A DNA stretch of 64,000 nucleotides, from the NCBI GenBank assembly GCA_033220425.1, contig CM065646.1, positions 4,967,501 to 5,031,500 on the forward strand. Reading direction: 5' to 3'. The notes below the pieces were generated by a model, which saw nothing but the letters and a program-made list of their open reading frames with translations, was not told the DNA's origin and did no database searches. Shown here piece by piece: positions 12,265 to 24,119 of the stretch; the stretch's first letter is position 1; each line of letters opens with the position of its first letter. Both the position numbers and the translations under genes were made by a program. Source of the DNA: Lepraria neglecta. Taxonomy: Eukaryota; Ascomycota; Lecanoromycetes; Lecanorales; Stereocaulaceae.

Positions 12265-12902
12265 TCACAATGTGGAATTGTGGTTTGCGGGAAGCTCCCG
12301 ATTCGTAGGTGCTGGAGGATCAGAGCTCTCTGCATGGCCTCTTACCCAGGAACTCGGAAACTGCTCCGCGACTCCCCAAAAGGGCAGACGCGATTTGCCA
12401 GCCAAATCCAGGCTAAGGCGAGCCATCTGCTTCTGCGCATGTCGGAAATCCACTTCGAGCTTTCTCGTAATGGTGACTTCCACAGGTAAAGGGCTCACAT
12501 GTGTCAAGCCTGTGACACGACCGTCTCGAGCCTTGCTAGCTAATAAAGCGTGTCCAAAGAGGTGGTCTGTGGTCTGATGATATTCCCAGGCGGAGGTTGC
12601 TCCTATTTGCCCATCTCTCAACAGATTAGGATCAGCGACAATTGCATGGAACCGAATGCCTATCGTCAGCTAGTGACCAATTGTGAGGCTCGGTTGTACG
12701 GAAGACAGATTGAGTTTTGATTGTCGTACGAGGCGTGGATCTGGTGGAAAAGGCCTCGGTCTGGGCTTTGCAATCAACCTGTTTTGATAGGCCTATGCCT
12801 GACAATAATAATTGCACGTACCATGATAGATGGTGTGCGCTTAGCACGCTTGGGCCCTTCGTTGACAATGGCGTAAGAACCGGAAATGTTGAAAAAGTCC
12901 AT
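12265..12902 (-). CDS. Unknown two-exon gene
   Basis: The most economical model is exon 1 at 12822-12902 and exon 2 at 12265-12669, both phase 0, with a 152-bp intron (GTACGT...CACTAG), giving 161 residues. The N-terminus is MDFFNISGSYAIVNEGPKRA; exon 2 contains RFHAIVADPNLLRDGQIGAT and FGHALLASKARDGRVTGLTH, ending near FWGVAEQFPSSW. The long exon 2 frame has a protein-like composition and a clean splice site, which the overlapping + frames lack. I do not recognise the family. A shorter intermediate exon inside the intron is possible but breaks phase in the versions I tried. Confidence 0.5.
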
Positions 12903-13384
12903 AACTTGCACCCGGTTACAGCAATTTCGGTGACGAAATTATTTGGTTGAGATTATGACACATGGAAGTCGATACTTTCGTCATGTTTGCGCTCCTGCGA
13001 GATCGAAAATGTCTCGTTTCGAAGTGTACTAGACCAGGATTCCCGGTGAATTCGTGCGCTGGGAGCGTTGAGTCTGGAGATAGCTGACCTAGGAGTTTAA
13101 ACGGTCGGTTATGTCAGGAGCTTTTTTTGAATTCTCCACGACCGTTATGGGACGTTACCACCTAACGGGGGATCTTCTGGCTACGGCGTTCCAGTTCTGG
13201 CTATTATTCTAATCACAGCTAACAACAAAGACATGTAGGTATCCGTCCGACTTGATCCACAAATCTGGCCAACATTTGTTCAGGTGCTGCACGTAAGTCG
13301 GAGATGAGTGGACATGCCTCACTGTCAATTGCTTGGAATGTGTTCTAGTCTAGGAGAGGTAAATGCTGACCGTAGGGCTGGTAC

Positions 13385-13542
13385 ACATCGAGTTCCATAG
13401 CGTTGGAATTCTCGATGCTGCACTTCGACGCCGCACGATGGGCAAAGCATCGTCACTAGAACTACTTCCTCCCGAGAGTTTTGAGTTCCACAGCGTTGGT
13501 ATTCCTCGATGCTGCATAATGGCCGCTGCATCGCCACTATTT
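13385..13542. repeat. Imperfect local duplication of about 70 bp
   Basis: GAGTTCCATAGCGTTGGAAT near 13390 recurs as GAGTTCCACAGCGTTGGTAT near 13483. Both are followed by TCGATGCTGCA and then GCATCGNCACT after a gap. The copies start about 94 bp apart. The origin is unknown. Confidence 0.7.
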
Positions 13543-14123
13543 GACCCCGAGACATGTCCTCGAGGTCACAACATCCATTCGGCAACTATGCAACAGTAGT
13601 GGAGTCTCTGCAAGAGCAGATATCCGAGAAATACCTATGCACGATGGACAGGTCCGCGCTACATTCGTTAGCCGACCGCATCATTGGACCTGCATGAGAC
13701 ATGCAGAAAAGCAAAGGTATGCGTATTTCTGGATACGGTCATGCGATCTCTGTTCGCTCTTGTTGATCACTCATATGCGCAGATTTGGAAGGAGAAGCAG
13801 GGCCCCGGATCTTCTAGAGCTACGAGAGGGGTTTGTTCAAACGATACGGGAAATTTTTTAAGAGGCCTTTGGCTAGAATCAATTATGGCCATCTCGAAAC
13901 CTAGTTGGGGTTGTAACGGTTGTTAGCGACTTCACCATATTTCCGAACAGAGCAAGCAAAGTACCACTATTATCATAGCATGTCTCCGAATTCCATGCAG
14001 CATTCCCTCAGTGCCTTTTCAGTACATCCCATGGATGACGCTAAGCTCCATGCGCGCTTTGTTTCACCATGAAAGTAGATCAAACGCACAACACAGATAT
14101 CCACTGCACTCCTGTTGAGCCTC

Positions 14124-14147
14124 TGCCCCTGCCCCTGCCCCTGCCCC
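14124..14147. repeat. (TGCCCC)4 hexanucleotide repeat
   Basis: Four exact tandem TGCCCC units, 20 bp beyond the VPS74 stop codon, probably in its 3' UTR. Confidence 0.9.
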
Positions 14148-14167
14148 TTGCCTGCATCGAATCAATT

Positions 14168-15405
14168 TCATAACAGCGAGTCCAGCCGAGTAAAGACGCT
14201 CAAGCAAGCAGCCACGACCTAGAAAAGGAAGTTAGAACAGCAGATCCTTGCGGTTGGAGTTTCAAGACGTACCTCTAACTGCAATTCCTTGTCCTTCGAT
14301 TTGTTAACCTCATCCGTAATGACCTGCCCCAAATTCGCCCCGATGCCCTGTGACCCTCCTGCTCGCTTCCCAAACGGCCATTGCGAGTACTCCGCAAGCA
14401 ACTCGTCCACCTGAGCAAATGCTCGCTCTCTGGCTTCATGCCCTAAAGTAGCCAATGCGTTCTCGAGGACGTTGGCTGCGTATGCTGCGCAGACCATTGC
14501 GACCGTTCGGATGTATCTGAACTCCATCTCTTCTGGTAGGAATTGACTTGGTGGTAGGACGATTGTTCTATTCGTAAGGACATTGCGCACCCTTCTTCGT
14601 ATCTCATCTTTTGCGCCGCCGTCTGCGACTGGGTGGGTGGCCATATCGAAGAGGAGGAAGTTGCGCTTCTCTGTGCGGAGGATGCCTTTGTCTACGAGGC
14701 CTTTGGCTAGGCGTTCTCGTACTTGTTTTAGTTGGTAGCCAATCTTCATGAGATTCCACGTTTCGCCTAGAGTAGCATCTATTGTCAGCTTGAAGCCCTT
14801 GTCGATATATCGTGCAATGCGTGTTCATACCACTCATGAGGTCTATCCATGAGCTGACACTCATCTTCTCGCTCGACTTCATCATCTTCAATGCCTCATC
14901 CAGCAGCACTTCTCCCGTCAAAGTATCATCAATGACCTCAATGACCCTGTCGGCCAACGGGAACCGTCGCCTCGAAGAATCCTTTTGCATGCTCACGCGA
15001 CCTCGAAAAGCGAGTTCAATGACTATGCAGCCTCGTAGAGCGTATGAAATGTTATCGTTCCAGAATGAAAGATAGCCCTAGTACCCATCGAGTGTCAGCG
15101 AAGCGTCATATACACCCCCGGTAGGCCAAGAGTACCTGCTTGTCCTTCAGACCCAGAAGTAACACCTCCTCCATAAGTGTCAGCTTCGGCTGCTTGTTCC
15201 GTTCCTCGCTCTCCTGCATATCCCGCGGATCAAATGCTATTTTGTGCCCATTTTCTCCGCCAGTGTAGGAGGTCTCAGGGGCTTTGTCGTAGTTTTTGGG
15301 TACTGGTGAGCTGACTCGGCTGCCGTCATTCTCGTCCTCGGCATTCGAAGTTGATGCGCCTCCACCCCCTCCCCGACGGCGAGTCAGGCCTCCGGCTGAG
15401 GCCAT
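14168..15405 (-). CDS. vps74: Vps74/GOLPH3 (GPP34 family) Golgi PI4P effector
   Basis: Peripheral Golgi protein that binds PI4P and the tails of glycosyltransferases and packs them into COPI carriers. Four exons: 15136-15405, 14831-15077, 14273-14766 and 14168-14218, giving 353 residues in frame. A flexible Gly/Ser-rich N-terminus with an Arg patch (TRRRGGGGG) precedes the GPP34 domain, which starts at [17 protein letters not shown] and continues with [31 protein letters not shown] and the conserved end [16 protein letters not shown]. The last exon is only 17 codons but contains the invariant C-terminal helix, so it is confidently placed. Length matches fungal orthologues. Confidence 0.96.
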
Positions 15406-15895
15406 GTAGTCGGGAAGGTTACCACTATGATTGATGTTCGTAAAGAATGGTGTAAGGAATGGAGAAGGCAGAGGTTAAGGGCATTCGTCCTGATGTGGTG
15501 GTGGTGGTGATCAAGGAGGGCAAGGGCACCGTATGTTAAGCTAAGGTATTCCGTATTCTCTTGCGCAGCAGGTACAACGTTCTAGATGATGGTAGTATGG
15601 GAATTATGGGGGCCCAAACCGTGGGTGTTGGACATGTCGAAGGAGCTCCCGCTGGGCAGTTTCGCTTAGGGGCTGCCGTAACGGACCGCGCCAAGAGCGT
15701 CAGCCTGGAGTGAGTATGGAAATCATAAAGAGCACAGAGAGTAGATTGGCCTCTTCATTGTATCTATGTATATGCCAAACTTAAACGCAACCATGCCCTA
15801 ACATAATACAGCAGCAAGACAGCCCCGAAGGCCTCTTGCAACCCATTGAAACCTTTCCCTAAGGCATGCCACTCTTCCTTCCGGTATCCCATACT
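15406..15895. other. Intergenic, VPS74 promoter and ACP 3' side
   Basis: Nothing beyond a short GTGGTG-type simple run near 15500. No gene seen. Confidence 0.5.
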
Positions 15896-16578
15896 TCAGT
15901 GAGCTAAGAGCATAAATCAGCAGAGCATCCAAAGTTCTTGCAGGCTATAGCAACATACCGTCTGGTTGACCAATTATGTAATTGACGGCTTTGTCGACTG
16001 CGAAAGAGCCTGGTCAGTATAGGTCAATTTGCTCCTTAATCAAGGGACTCACTGCTGAGAATCCCATCTGCCTCCTTGTCTGGAATCTCAATGCTGAATT
16101 CCTAATTGAACGTCAGCTGTGTACTAGACAAGTAACCACAGCCGTCCTCACCTCCTCAATGGCCATAACCACCTCAACGGTATCCAGACTGTCCAGACCA
16201 AGATCGTTCGAAAAGTGTGACGTGTTTGATAGCTTCAGAATGCATTAGATGTTTTCTATTTGCCAATCTAGTACATAGTCCCATACCTTCGACGCATCCT
16301 TGACCTAGAGTCATGACATTAGCCCGTGCTTCCCCTACACTCATGCACCATACCTTATCAAAATTCTTCAACATATCCATTATCCTGCCTTCCACCTCTG
16401 TCTTCGACAGACCCGCTGGTGCCGAGTAGCATCTTATTCCGGGGTATCGTGAAGTAGGAGTATAACAGGTGGATGGGACGGAGAGGCAAGGTGCAATTGC
16501 TCGCGATGCTGGCAGCTGTGTCCTTATCACAGACCTCGAAGCGCACCGAGCAGACTGAAATAGAGCGGCGCGGATCAT
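15896..16578 (-). CDS. Mitochondrial acyl carrier protein (complex I NDUFAB1-type)
   Basis: Carries acyl chains on 4'-phosphopantetheine for mitochondrial fatty acid and lipoate synthesis; it is also a structural subunit of complex I and partner of LYR proteins. Six small exons: 16354-16578, 16287-16304, 16152-16232, 16053-16101, 15959-15997 and 15896-15903, giving 139 residues. The N-terminus is Arg/Ser/Ala-rich with no acid, a typical mitochondrial presequence ([19 protein letters not shown]). The carrier motif is [20 protein letters not shown], with Ser in DSL as the attachment site. Exon 2 has six codons and exon 6 only eight bases. One acceptor (TGAAG) is unusual but is demanded by frame and family. 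It shares a 212-bp promoter with NDUFS8. Confidence 0.93.
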
Positions 16579-16790
16579 ACTGAAGGTCTTGCTGGTTGAG
16601 ATGTAGGGAACTGCTGTATTTTCTGAACTTTGGTAATGATGTCTGAGCTCGGATTTCTCACGCATCAAACATTTTGCGCTAGTAATCGTGCCGCTCCAGC
16701 CAATCAGAGCTCGCGCCATTTCTATTACACCACCACACTTCTGACATTCGTCTTTCCTCGCAGCTTGCCACAAGCATTACACCCATCACC
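16579..16790. promoter_or_regulatory. Bidirectional promoter of ACP and NDUFS8
   Basis: 212 bp between two divergent start codons of complex I genes. It holds CCAATCA at 16700-16706, a consensus CCAAT box of the kind bound by the HAP/CBC complex that controls respiratory genes. Binding is inferred, not shown. Confidence 0.65.
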
Positions 16791-17529
16791 ATGGCCTCAG
16801 CAAGGTCCCTCACAGCGCTCGCACGTGCGCGGCCGACCATCTCGCCTCTCACCAGCGTCCTCGCCGCCCGCAAAACATGCCCATCCGCCACCTTCACCAC
16901 CTCAACCCGCCTGGCCGCAACCCCAGCAGGTCCCCCACCACAAGGATTCCGCCTCCCAACAGTGAAACGATGGGACGAAGGCCAAGAATCTTCAATCGAT
17001 AAAGCAGGCAAATACTTCCTCCTTACTGAAATGGCGCGCGGCATGTACGTCGTGCTCGAGCAATTCTTCCGACCTCCATACACTATCTACTATCCCTTCG
17101 AGAAAGGGCCAATTTCACCGCGGTTTCGGGGTGAGCATGCATTGAGGAGATATCCGACGGGGGAGGAGAGATGTATTGCTTGCAAACTTTGCGAGGCTAT
17201 TTGCCCTGCGAGTGCTATTACGATTGAGGCGGAGGAGAGAGAGGATGGGAGTCGGAGGACTACGAGATATGATATTGATATGACGAAGTGTATTTACTGT
17301 GGCTTTTGTCAAGAGAGTTGTCCTGTAGATGCTATTGTTGAATGTGAGCACTCTAATATTACTCCCGGGAAGAGCGATGGCTAATTAAGTGTCCGCAGCA
17401 CCCAACGCAGAATACGCTACAGAGACGAGAGAGGAGCTGCTATACAACAAAGAGAAGCTGCTGGCGAATGGGGATAAGTGGGAGCCTGAGTTGGCTGCTG
17501 CCGCGAGGGCAGATGCTCCTTACCGGTAA
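16791..17529 (+). CDS. NADH:ubiquinone oxidoreductase 23 kDa Fe-S subunit (NDUFS8/TYKY)
   Basis: Matrix-arm subunit holding clusters N6a and N6b on the electron path to ubiquinone. Exons 16791-17343 and 17399-17529 (55-bp intron splitting a Ser codon) give 227 residues. There is a Ser/Arg/Ala-rich mitochondrial presequence, then [20 protein letters not shown] and [20 protein letters not shown]. Two ferredoxin-type 4Fe-4S motifs follow: [12 protein letters not shown] and [12 protein letters not shown], all eight Cys present. The C-terminus ([20 protein letters not shown]) is typical. Length and order match orthologues exactly. Divergent from the ACP gene. Confidence 0.97.
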
Positions 17530-18109
17530 AATCATATCGCAAAAGGAGTTCTGAGGCGGGGGAAATTGTATATAGGATCAAATCAAACCAAGCGTTCGCT
17601 AATATTCCTGCATTCGAGGCTGACATTTCGGTGGCAGCTGTGATTACAAAGAGCAAGGTCAATGCTTCAGAATACTCCGAAATAAGTCAATGGCGTGGGC
17701 ATTTGCCAATCTCCAAAGCCAAGTCCCCGCAGTTCGCGCTCCACGCCAAACGGCTCTCCTTGAATCAAGCATGGCATGTGTCTAGATACGTCAAGACCAT
17801 GACGATGCCTTCGCCAGGCAAAAATCCGGCTCAAGGCAAGCCCATCCTACTGCGTGCTCCCATAGACAAAATTCATATCACAGTACGTTACAAATGCGGT
17901 GTTGTGTACTTGCAGCTTCGTTATCCATCTTACTCAAATTCATTATCGTTTCTTGATGTCAACGACATTTACTCCTGTGTGTTCATCTCGTACTGGTTTC
18001 CATTTTACATATCTAGACTTTCACATTAGCTGATTGCTTTTCCCTAGCTTACGTTTCTACCAAGATCCCATCGCTCAATCGCTGCTTGTGCAAAGCCCTG
18101 ATCCTGGTA
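17530..18109. other. Convergent intergenic region between NDUFS8 and chitinase
   Basis: Only short frames without motifs. I see nothing else. Confidence 0.5.
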
Positions 18110-19785
<1,676 letters not shown>

Positions 19786-20670
19786 TGTGAGATCGGTGCT
19801 GATTCGCAGCCAAGCTTAATACTTTGCGCCGATATTGAAGCGAGCTTTATGTCTCTTTGACCCGGTAATACCACAGTACAGAGGCAATATTGACAACTAG
19901 ATCTGTATGAATTGATTTACTGAGAGACAGCCAGGCTCGAAGGCCGATTTCGAGGTGTAGAGGCCAAGGTATTTCAGCCCTACAAGCCAAGTCAAAGTCC
20001 ACCAATGAGAGGTTGAAAAGGCCCAGTTCACTTAGGCACCTACTCCATAACTATATACCTGTACTCGCGTCTGCCAAGTTCGTACTGGTCATCCAATCAC
20101 ATCCATAGAATTCCTAAAGGGGCCCTAAAGGGGAAAATTCAAAAGCACAAGTTTTTAAGCCAATAAGAAAGTTCACTTCAAATTCAGGCATAAAATTTTT
20201 GCTGTAATACAAGGGTCGGTTCCGGGCACGCTATCCACCCGACGTGACAAGTATCTGTACATGGATTTTGAAAGTCAAATATCAGATCTGCACTCAGGAT
20301 CTTTGACCAATTGGCTACTCTATCTCAAGGCCGTTATAGCAATGTGTTGGATTTAATCTAGCTCAGCGTATTCTAACTGGTTTTTCGAAGTATCTCCTTA
20401 GGCAGGTAGTCTCGAATGTACTACATAGGAGAATATACAAGTTCTCAGCGACTTCGCGAATAAGAATGGTGAGCAGGGAATCAGGCAGCCCCTAACAGGG
20501 CGCAATCACCCGCGTCGCGCGACGATATAGCGGCGCTCACCCGACGCCCGATCGGGCTTCTGGAGGGGTTTGACCCAATTATCATTTCTATACTCCGCCG
20601 AACTAATTCCTTGTTCATGATCACTCCGAACCTCCAGGCCTAATTCGCCACAAGCATCGTTCTACAAATC
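19786..20670. other. Intergenic region between divergent chitinase and hydrolase genes
   Basis: About 0.9 kb holding both promoters. Short direct repetition of CTAAAGGGG near 20115-20135 and a GC-rich patch at 20510-20560; no certain regulatory site and no gene. Confidence 0.45.
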
Positions 20671-21873
20671 GTGATGACTGGCATCATGGCCTATCTCTTG
20701 TTCAAGTATGCCTCGATATCGGCAGCGGTTTTGGTCGGCCTTTACGCTGGTCTCCTGGGACTGCTCACGACGTCTTCCTTCCAAGCCCATGTGGTCTATC
20801 TCCATAAGATCCAGATGACCTGGTTCAAGGATCTCGACGTCCCTGAATCTTTTGGCTTCCTACGCAGCCAGACCACCCCATTTTCCATCAAGTCCTCCAC
20901 TGGCGGAACGCTATACGCCTGGCATATTCTACCCATCGAGTTATATCGTCATCACGAGCCCGCTTTACTCACGGAACCCTCTGGCTTCGCTTCGGATATC
21001 ACATCCCGCTTCGCCTTCAAGCTACTGCGCGATGACCCTGATGCTCGATTGATCATTCATATGCATGGAGCCGGAGGTACCGTCGGGTCAGGCTACAGAG
21101 TTCCCAATTATCGCGCGCTGTCGGCAGGACAGCCCAACAAGATTCATGTCTTGACATTCGACTATCGAGGCTTTGGACGCAGTCGCGGCACGCCATCCGA
21201 GCGTGGACTTTGCATTGATGCCATCGCGGTGGTCGACTGGGCGACAAAAGTCGCCGGCATTCCACCGTCCCGGATCCTCATCTTTAGCCAATCTCTAGGC
21301 ACCGCTGTAAGCCTCGCTATTTCAGAGCACTTTGCCTTGCAATCTCCGCCCACAGTGTTTGCAGGCGCCATCCTAGTCGCACCGTTTGTCGACGCGCAGA
21401 CGCTCGTGGCGACGTATCGTATTGCAGGTTCCATTCCCATTATATCACCGCTAGCCAGGTTTCCGCTACTATTTAACTACCTCCAAACCTTTATAAAGGA
21501 TAAATGGTTGAGCAAGGACCGTATCGCAGGATACATACGGGCCAACGAAGCTATTGGGGAGAAATATCGGCTGACTCTGATCCATGCCGAGGATGATTAT
21601 GACGTCCCGTCGCATCATACCGAAGTGGTCTTCTGGCACGCCGTCAATGCTACAGTGCCCCGAGGGATCACCTACGATGAACTTGAGGAGGTGAAATATA
21701 AGTCAAAGAAGGATCTAGGCGCTGCAGGGTCGGTGATGGAGTGGCGAACGAAAAACGGCGTCATCAGGGAGGAGATGCTAAAGACCGGCCTACACGATGT
21801 TATCATGGGCAACCCGGTAATCACTATGGCCGTCATGCGCATCTTTGAAGCTGCGGATCCATCGTTCAAATGA
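20671..21873 (+). CDS. Membrane-anchored alpha/beta hydrolase (ABHD12/13-like)
   Basis: Single exon, 400 residues. The N-terminal membrane helix is YLLFKYASISAAVLVGLYAG, followed by a lumenal or cytosolic alpha/beta hydrolase domain: oxyanion region HMHGAGGTVGSGYR, strand FDYRGFGRSRGTPSE, nucleophile elbow IFSQSLGTAVS, acid HAEDDYDVPSHH and histidine KTGLHDVIMGNP. The arrangement is that of ABHD12/13/17-type lipid hydrolases (lysophospholipid or monoacylglycerol lipases). The elbow reads S-Q-S-L-G rather than the textbook G-x-S-x-G, which is seen in some active members. The substrate cannot be deduced. The first residues are MMTGIM; either Met could start. A nearly identical but broken copy of the 5' half lies at about 28000-29010 on the other strand. 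Confidence 0.85.
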   Translation: MMTGIMAYLLFKYASISAAVLVGLYAGLLGLLTTSSFQAHVVYLHKIQMTWFKDLDVPESFGFLRSQTTPFSIKSSTGGTLYAWHILPIELYRHHEPALLTEPSGFASDITSRFAFKLLRDDPDARLIIHMHGAGGTVGSGYRVPNYRALSAGQPNKIHVLTFDYRGFGRSRGTPSERGLCIDAIAVVDWATKVAGIPPSRILIFSQSLGTAVSLAISEHFALQSPPTVFAGAILVAPFVDAQTLVATYRIAGSIPIISPLARFPLLFNYLQTFIKDKWLSKDRIAGYIRANEAIGEKYRLTLIHAEDDYDVPSHHTEVVFWHAVNATVPRGITYDELEEVKYKSKKDLGAAGSVMEWRTKNGVIREEMLKTGLHDVIMGNPVITMAVMRIFEAADPSFK

Positions 21874-22319
21874 TGCGCAGATGAAAGGAGGGAAAGGCTA
21901 AGAGTAGATAATTTGGAGTCAACTATGCTTACGCGGGTTTCTTGCATATGGTTTTATATTAGACATATATTGCGTTACTACTATATCTGTTCTCAGACGT
22001 CTATAAGCCTATTATACCCGTTTTGCTGTAATTTACTGCTGTACTGCTTAGAAAGACATAACCCAGAGACTATTAGGAAGGGAGAATGTCTGCCGATGTT
22101 TGTTTATATGGATATAGTACAGAGGAGTTGGGACCTTTGCTAGAATCAGGACGAGATTGTAATTCAATCAGGTTTTCCAGTCAGGCTCGCAGAGGTCCAC
22201 AACATTGCGAAGCCATGAAATGACAAAGGAGCGGACGTCGGGCCGGCCTAGAGATAGTATAAGAAAAACGGTCATTTGAGGACGTATATCGTAATGAAGA
22301 ATGGCTCGTTGTCGCTCGT
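21874..22319. other. Convergent intergenic region
   Basis: Lies between the hydrolase and the membrane-protein gene at 22320-23714. AT-rich after 21930; no gene seen. Confidence 0.45.
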
Positions 22320-23714
22320 TTATAGAATGTGGATCCAGTAGGTTGAGGCGCTATAGGTATCATAGATGGCCGGATCGGAAGCCCTGAACGCCGCAATAAC
22401 GCCACCTATCATGACGATACGGCTGAGAAGGTACAGCACCGGTGACACGAGGCTGATCATGGTCAGCGGGCCGCCCCATCGGAGAACGACCTTTTCGAAC
22501 TGCATGAAGATCAACATGGAAAAGATCGATATGAGTGCTGCCGCACGCCACAGCCACTGCTCTACGGGCGTTGGGAACACCGTGTTCCAGGATATGAGAT
22601 GGAGTGCGCCGAACGAGGCTCCGAAAAGACATATTACCGGCCAGAGGATCTTGGAGTGGTATAGTTCAGGGTCCCAGTACGCGAGCACGATCTCTTTGGC
22701 AGGGGCTTTGCGCGCCTGCGGCAGGCATGTGGAGCGCTTCTCCTTCAAATTCTTACCACTCTCGTTTTCACGCACAACAGCTTGCTTGGTTTCCTGCGAG
22801 GCTACTTTTTCCTGGGCTTCTTGCGTGGCCTTTTGCTCAGCTTCCTGTAGGGCTTTTTGTTGGGCTTCCTGCAACGCTTTGTCCTCGGCTTCTTTCTCAA
22901 ACACTCGAGGTGTGAGATACCAGATGGTCCAAAGCGAATCTTGCTTTCCCATGCCCTCATTATCAAATACGCTGCTGACAGCCATCGACTCGAAGGTCGA
23001 CTTCTGCCACGAAAGCATATCTGGTAGGTCGACGACTGATGGAGTCATAACATCTTTCGGTTTGACCCACCAGAAGAAGTACGTGAGGGCAACCAGTGGG
23101 ATGTAGCTGAGGGTCATTGTTTCAAGTTGGGAGAGTGGAAGAGTATGGGCACCTCGCATTATGCTCTGCGCCACGAACCAGGACACTTGGCCGACCGCCA
23201 GCAGCTTCGCGGTACCGTCTGCATTACTCTTGTCACGTATGTTCTCCTCAGATAGGCCCCAGAGTGCGTGGTCGTCCCAGTCAATTAGACCTTGCTCCAG
23301 CAACCAGGTGTATTGGTTCGGCCATATCACTTTCTCGCCCCGCGGAGTGCGGTATCTGAGAGCGAGCATACCGATAAAGAAGGCATGAACGAGCTTCAGG
23401 CATCCTCCTGTCAATCCTGCGCAGTCCTTCACCATCTTTTGCGCTTGGATCCATTCCTGGAGTCCCTCAACGGCTATAAACTCGGGCGCGATGATAGTCT
23501 TAACGAATAAGGTGAACTTGTGCAGCCTGTGGAGTAACGGACGCTTGTAGACTCGCGCATGTATCACCACCCAGGTACATAAGAAGATGGTGGTGAGGCA
23601 GCTGAAGATGAGACTCAGTGTCCCACGCCCTGGAGATTCAAGAACCCAACCAACCAACGCCGGCGTAGCGGGCGATGGACTCGAGCTGCATCCCGAGCAA
23701 GAGGTCAGATTCAT
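22320..23714 (-). CDS. Multi-span fungal membrane protein, function unknown
   Basis: Single exon of 464 residues. The start (MNLTSCSGCSSSPSPATPAL, then ESPGRGTLSLIFSCLTTIFL) matches a large fungal family of unassigned multi-span proteins that share the GRGT-L-LIFSC-TIF-C-W pattern. I count about six membrane helices: near residues 30-55, 105-120, 205-225, 355-375, 385-405 and 420-445. A soluble loop at about 275-335 carries four copies of an eight-residue unit (KALQEAQQ, KALQEAEQ, KATQEAQE, KVASQETK), likely a coiled coil. The C-terminus ends just after the last helix. The role is unknown; relatives often lie in accessory regions. It sits inside the 18-29 kb duplicated block, and I saw no second copy of it. 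Confidence 0.75.
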   Translation of the reverse strand: MNLTSCSGCSSSPSPATPALVGWVLESPGRGTLSLIFSCLTTIFLCTWVVIHARVYKRPLLHRLHKFTLFVKTIIAPEFIAVEGLQEWIQAQKMVKDCAGLTGGCLKLVHAFFIGMLALRYRTPRGEKVIWPNQYTWLLEQGLIDWDDHALWGLSEENIRDKSNADGTAKLLAVGQVSWFVAQSIMRGAHTLPLSQLETMTLSYIPLVALTYFFWWVKPKDVMTPSVVDLPDMLSWQKSTFESMAVSSVFDNEGMGKQDSLWTIWYLTPRVFEKEAEDKALQEAQQKALQEAEQKATQEAQEKVASQETKQAVVRENESGKNLKEKRSTCLPQARKAPAKEIVLAYWDPELYHSKILWPVICLFGASFGALHLISWNTVFPTPVEQWLWRAAALISIFSMLIFMQFEKVVLRWGGPLTMISLVSPVLYLLSRIVMIGGVIAAFRASDPAIYDTYSASTYWIHIL

Positions 23715-24119
23715 AGCGGCGGTTTATATCCTCTGCCGGTTGATGGAGTAACCTGATCAAGCGCATCTAGCTGAACAACAGACATGCTCTGAACGAAGTG
23801 AATGGGTTATATCCCGATCGATCGCAAGGGTTATCTATGGGCCACAACTACACGAAGTAACGAGGGAAGCTCTGCCGATCTTACATCTCCAACGACAAGG
23901 GACATGCCCAGGGGTTGGTGACATATGCGCACACTTGGCGCGGCAGCTACAAGGCACATGCACCTGTGCGGCTCGTTTTAGTCCGCCAATCAAATCTGGT
24001 ACAGCCTATTTGCGCTCTCAAAATTGCTCCGGTAGCCAAATGTAGATCGCTTGTCTGCCTGTTTTTGATGCTATTAGGGTTCTCTTGTCAAAAAGCACGG
24101 CCAGGAATTTTTCTATTGG
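23715..24119. other. Intergenic region upstream of the membrane-protein gene
   Basis: Promoter of the gene at 22320-23714. No other structure seen. Confidence 0.45.

Larger units (their letters stand above)
12903..14167. other. Intergenic region upstream of the unknown gene and downstream of VPS74
   Basis: No gene recognised. It contains an imperfect local duplication (13385-13542) and a TGCCCC hexanucleotide repeat just past the VPS74 stop. Confidence 0.5.

Noticed and set aside
12142-12577. Overlapping + frames of 109-115 codons
   Set aside because: Composition looks random (many Cys, Arg, Trp) and the opposite strand gives a better spliced gene.
22366-23106. 246-codon + frame opposite the membrane protein
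   Set aside because: Shadow of the 464-residue minus-strand gene, which has the conserved family start and helices.
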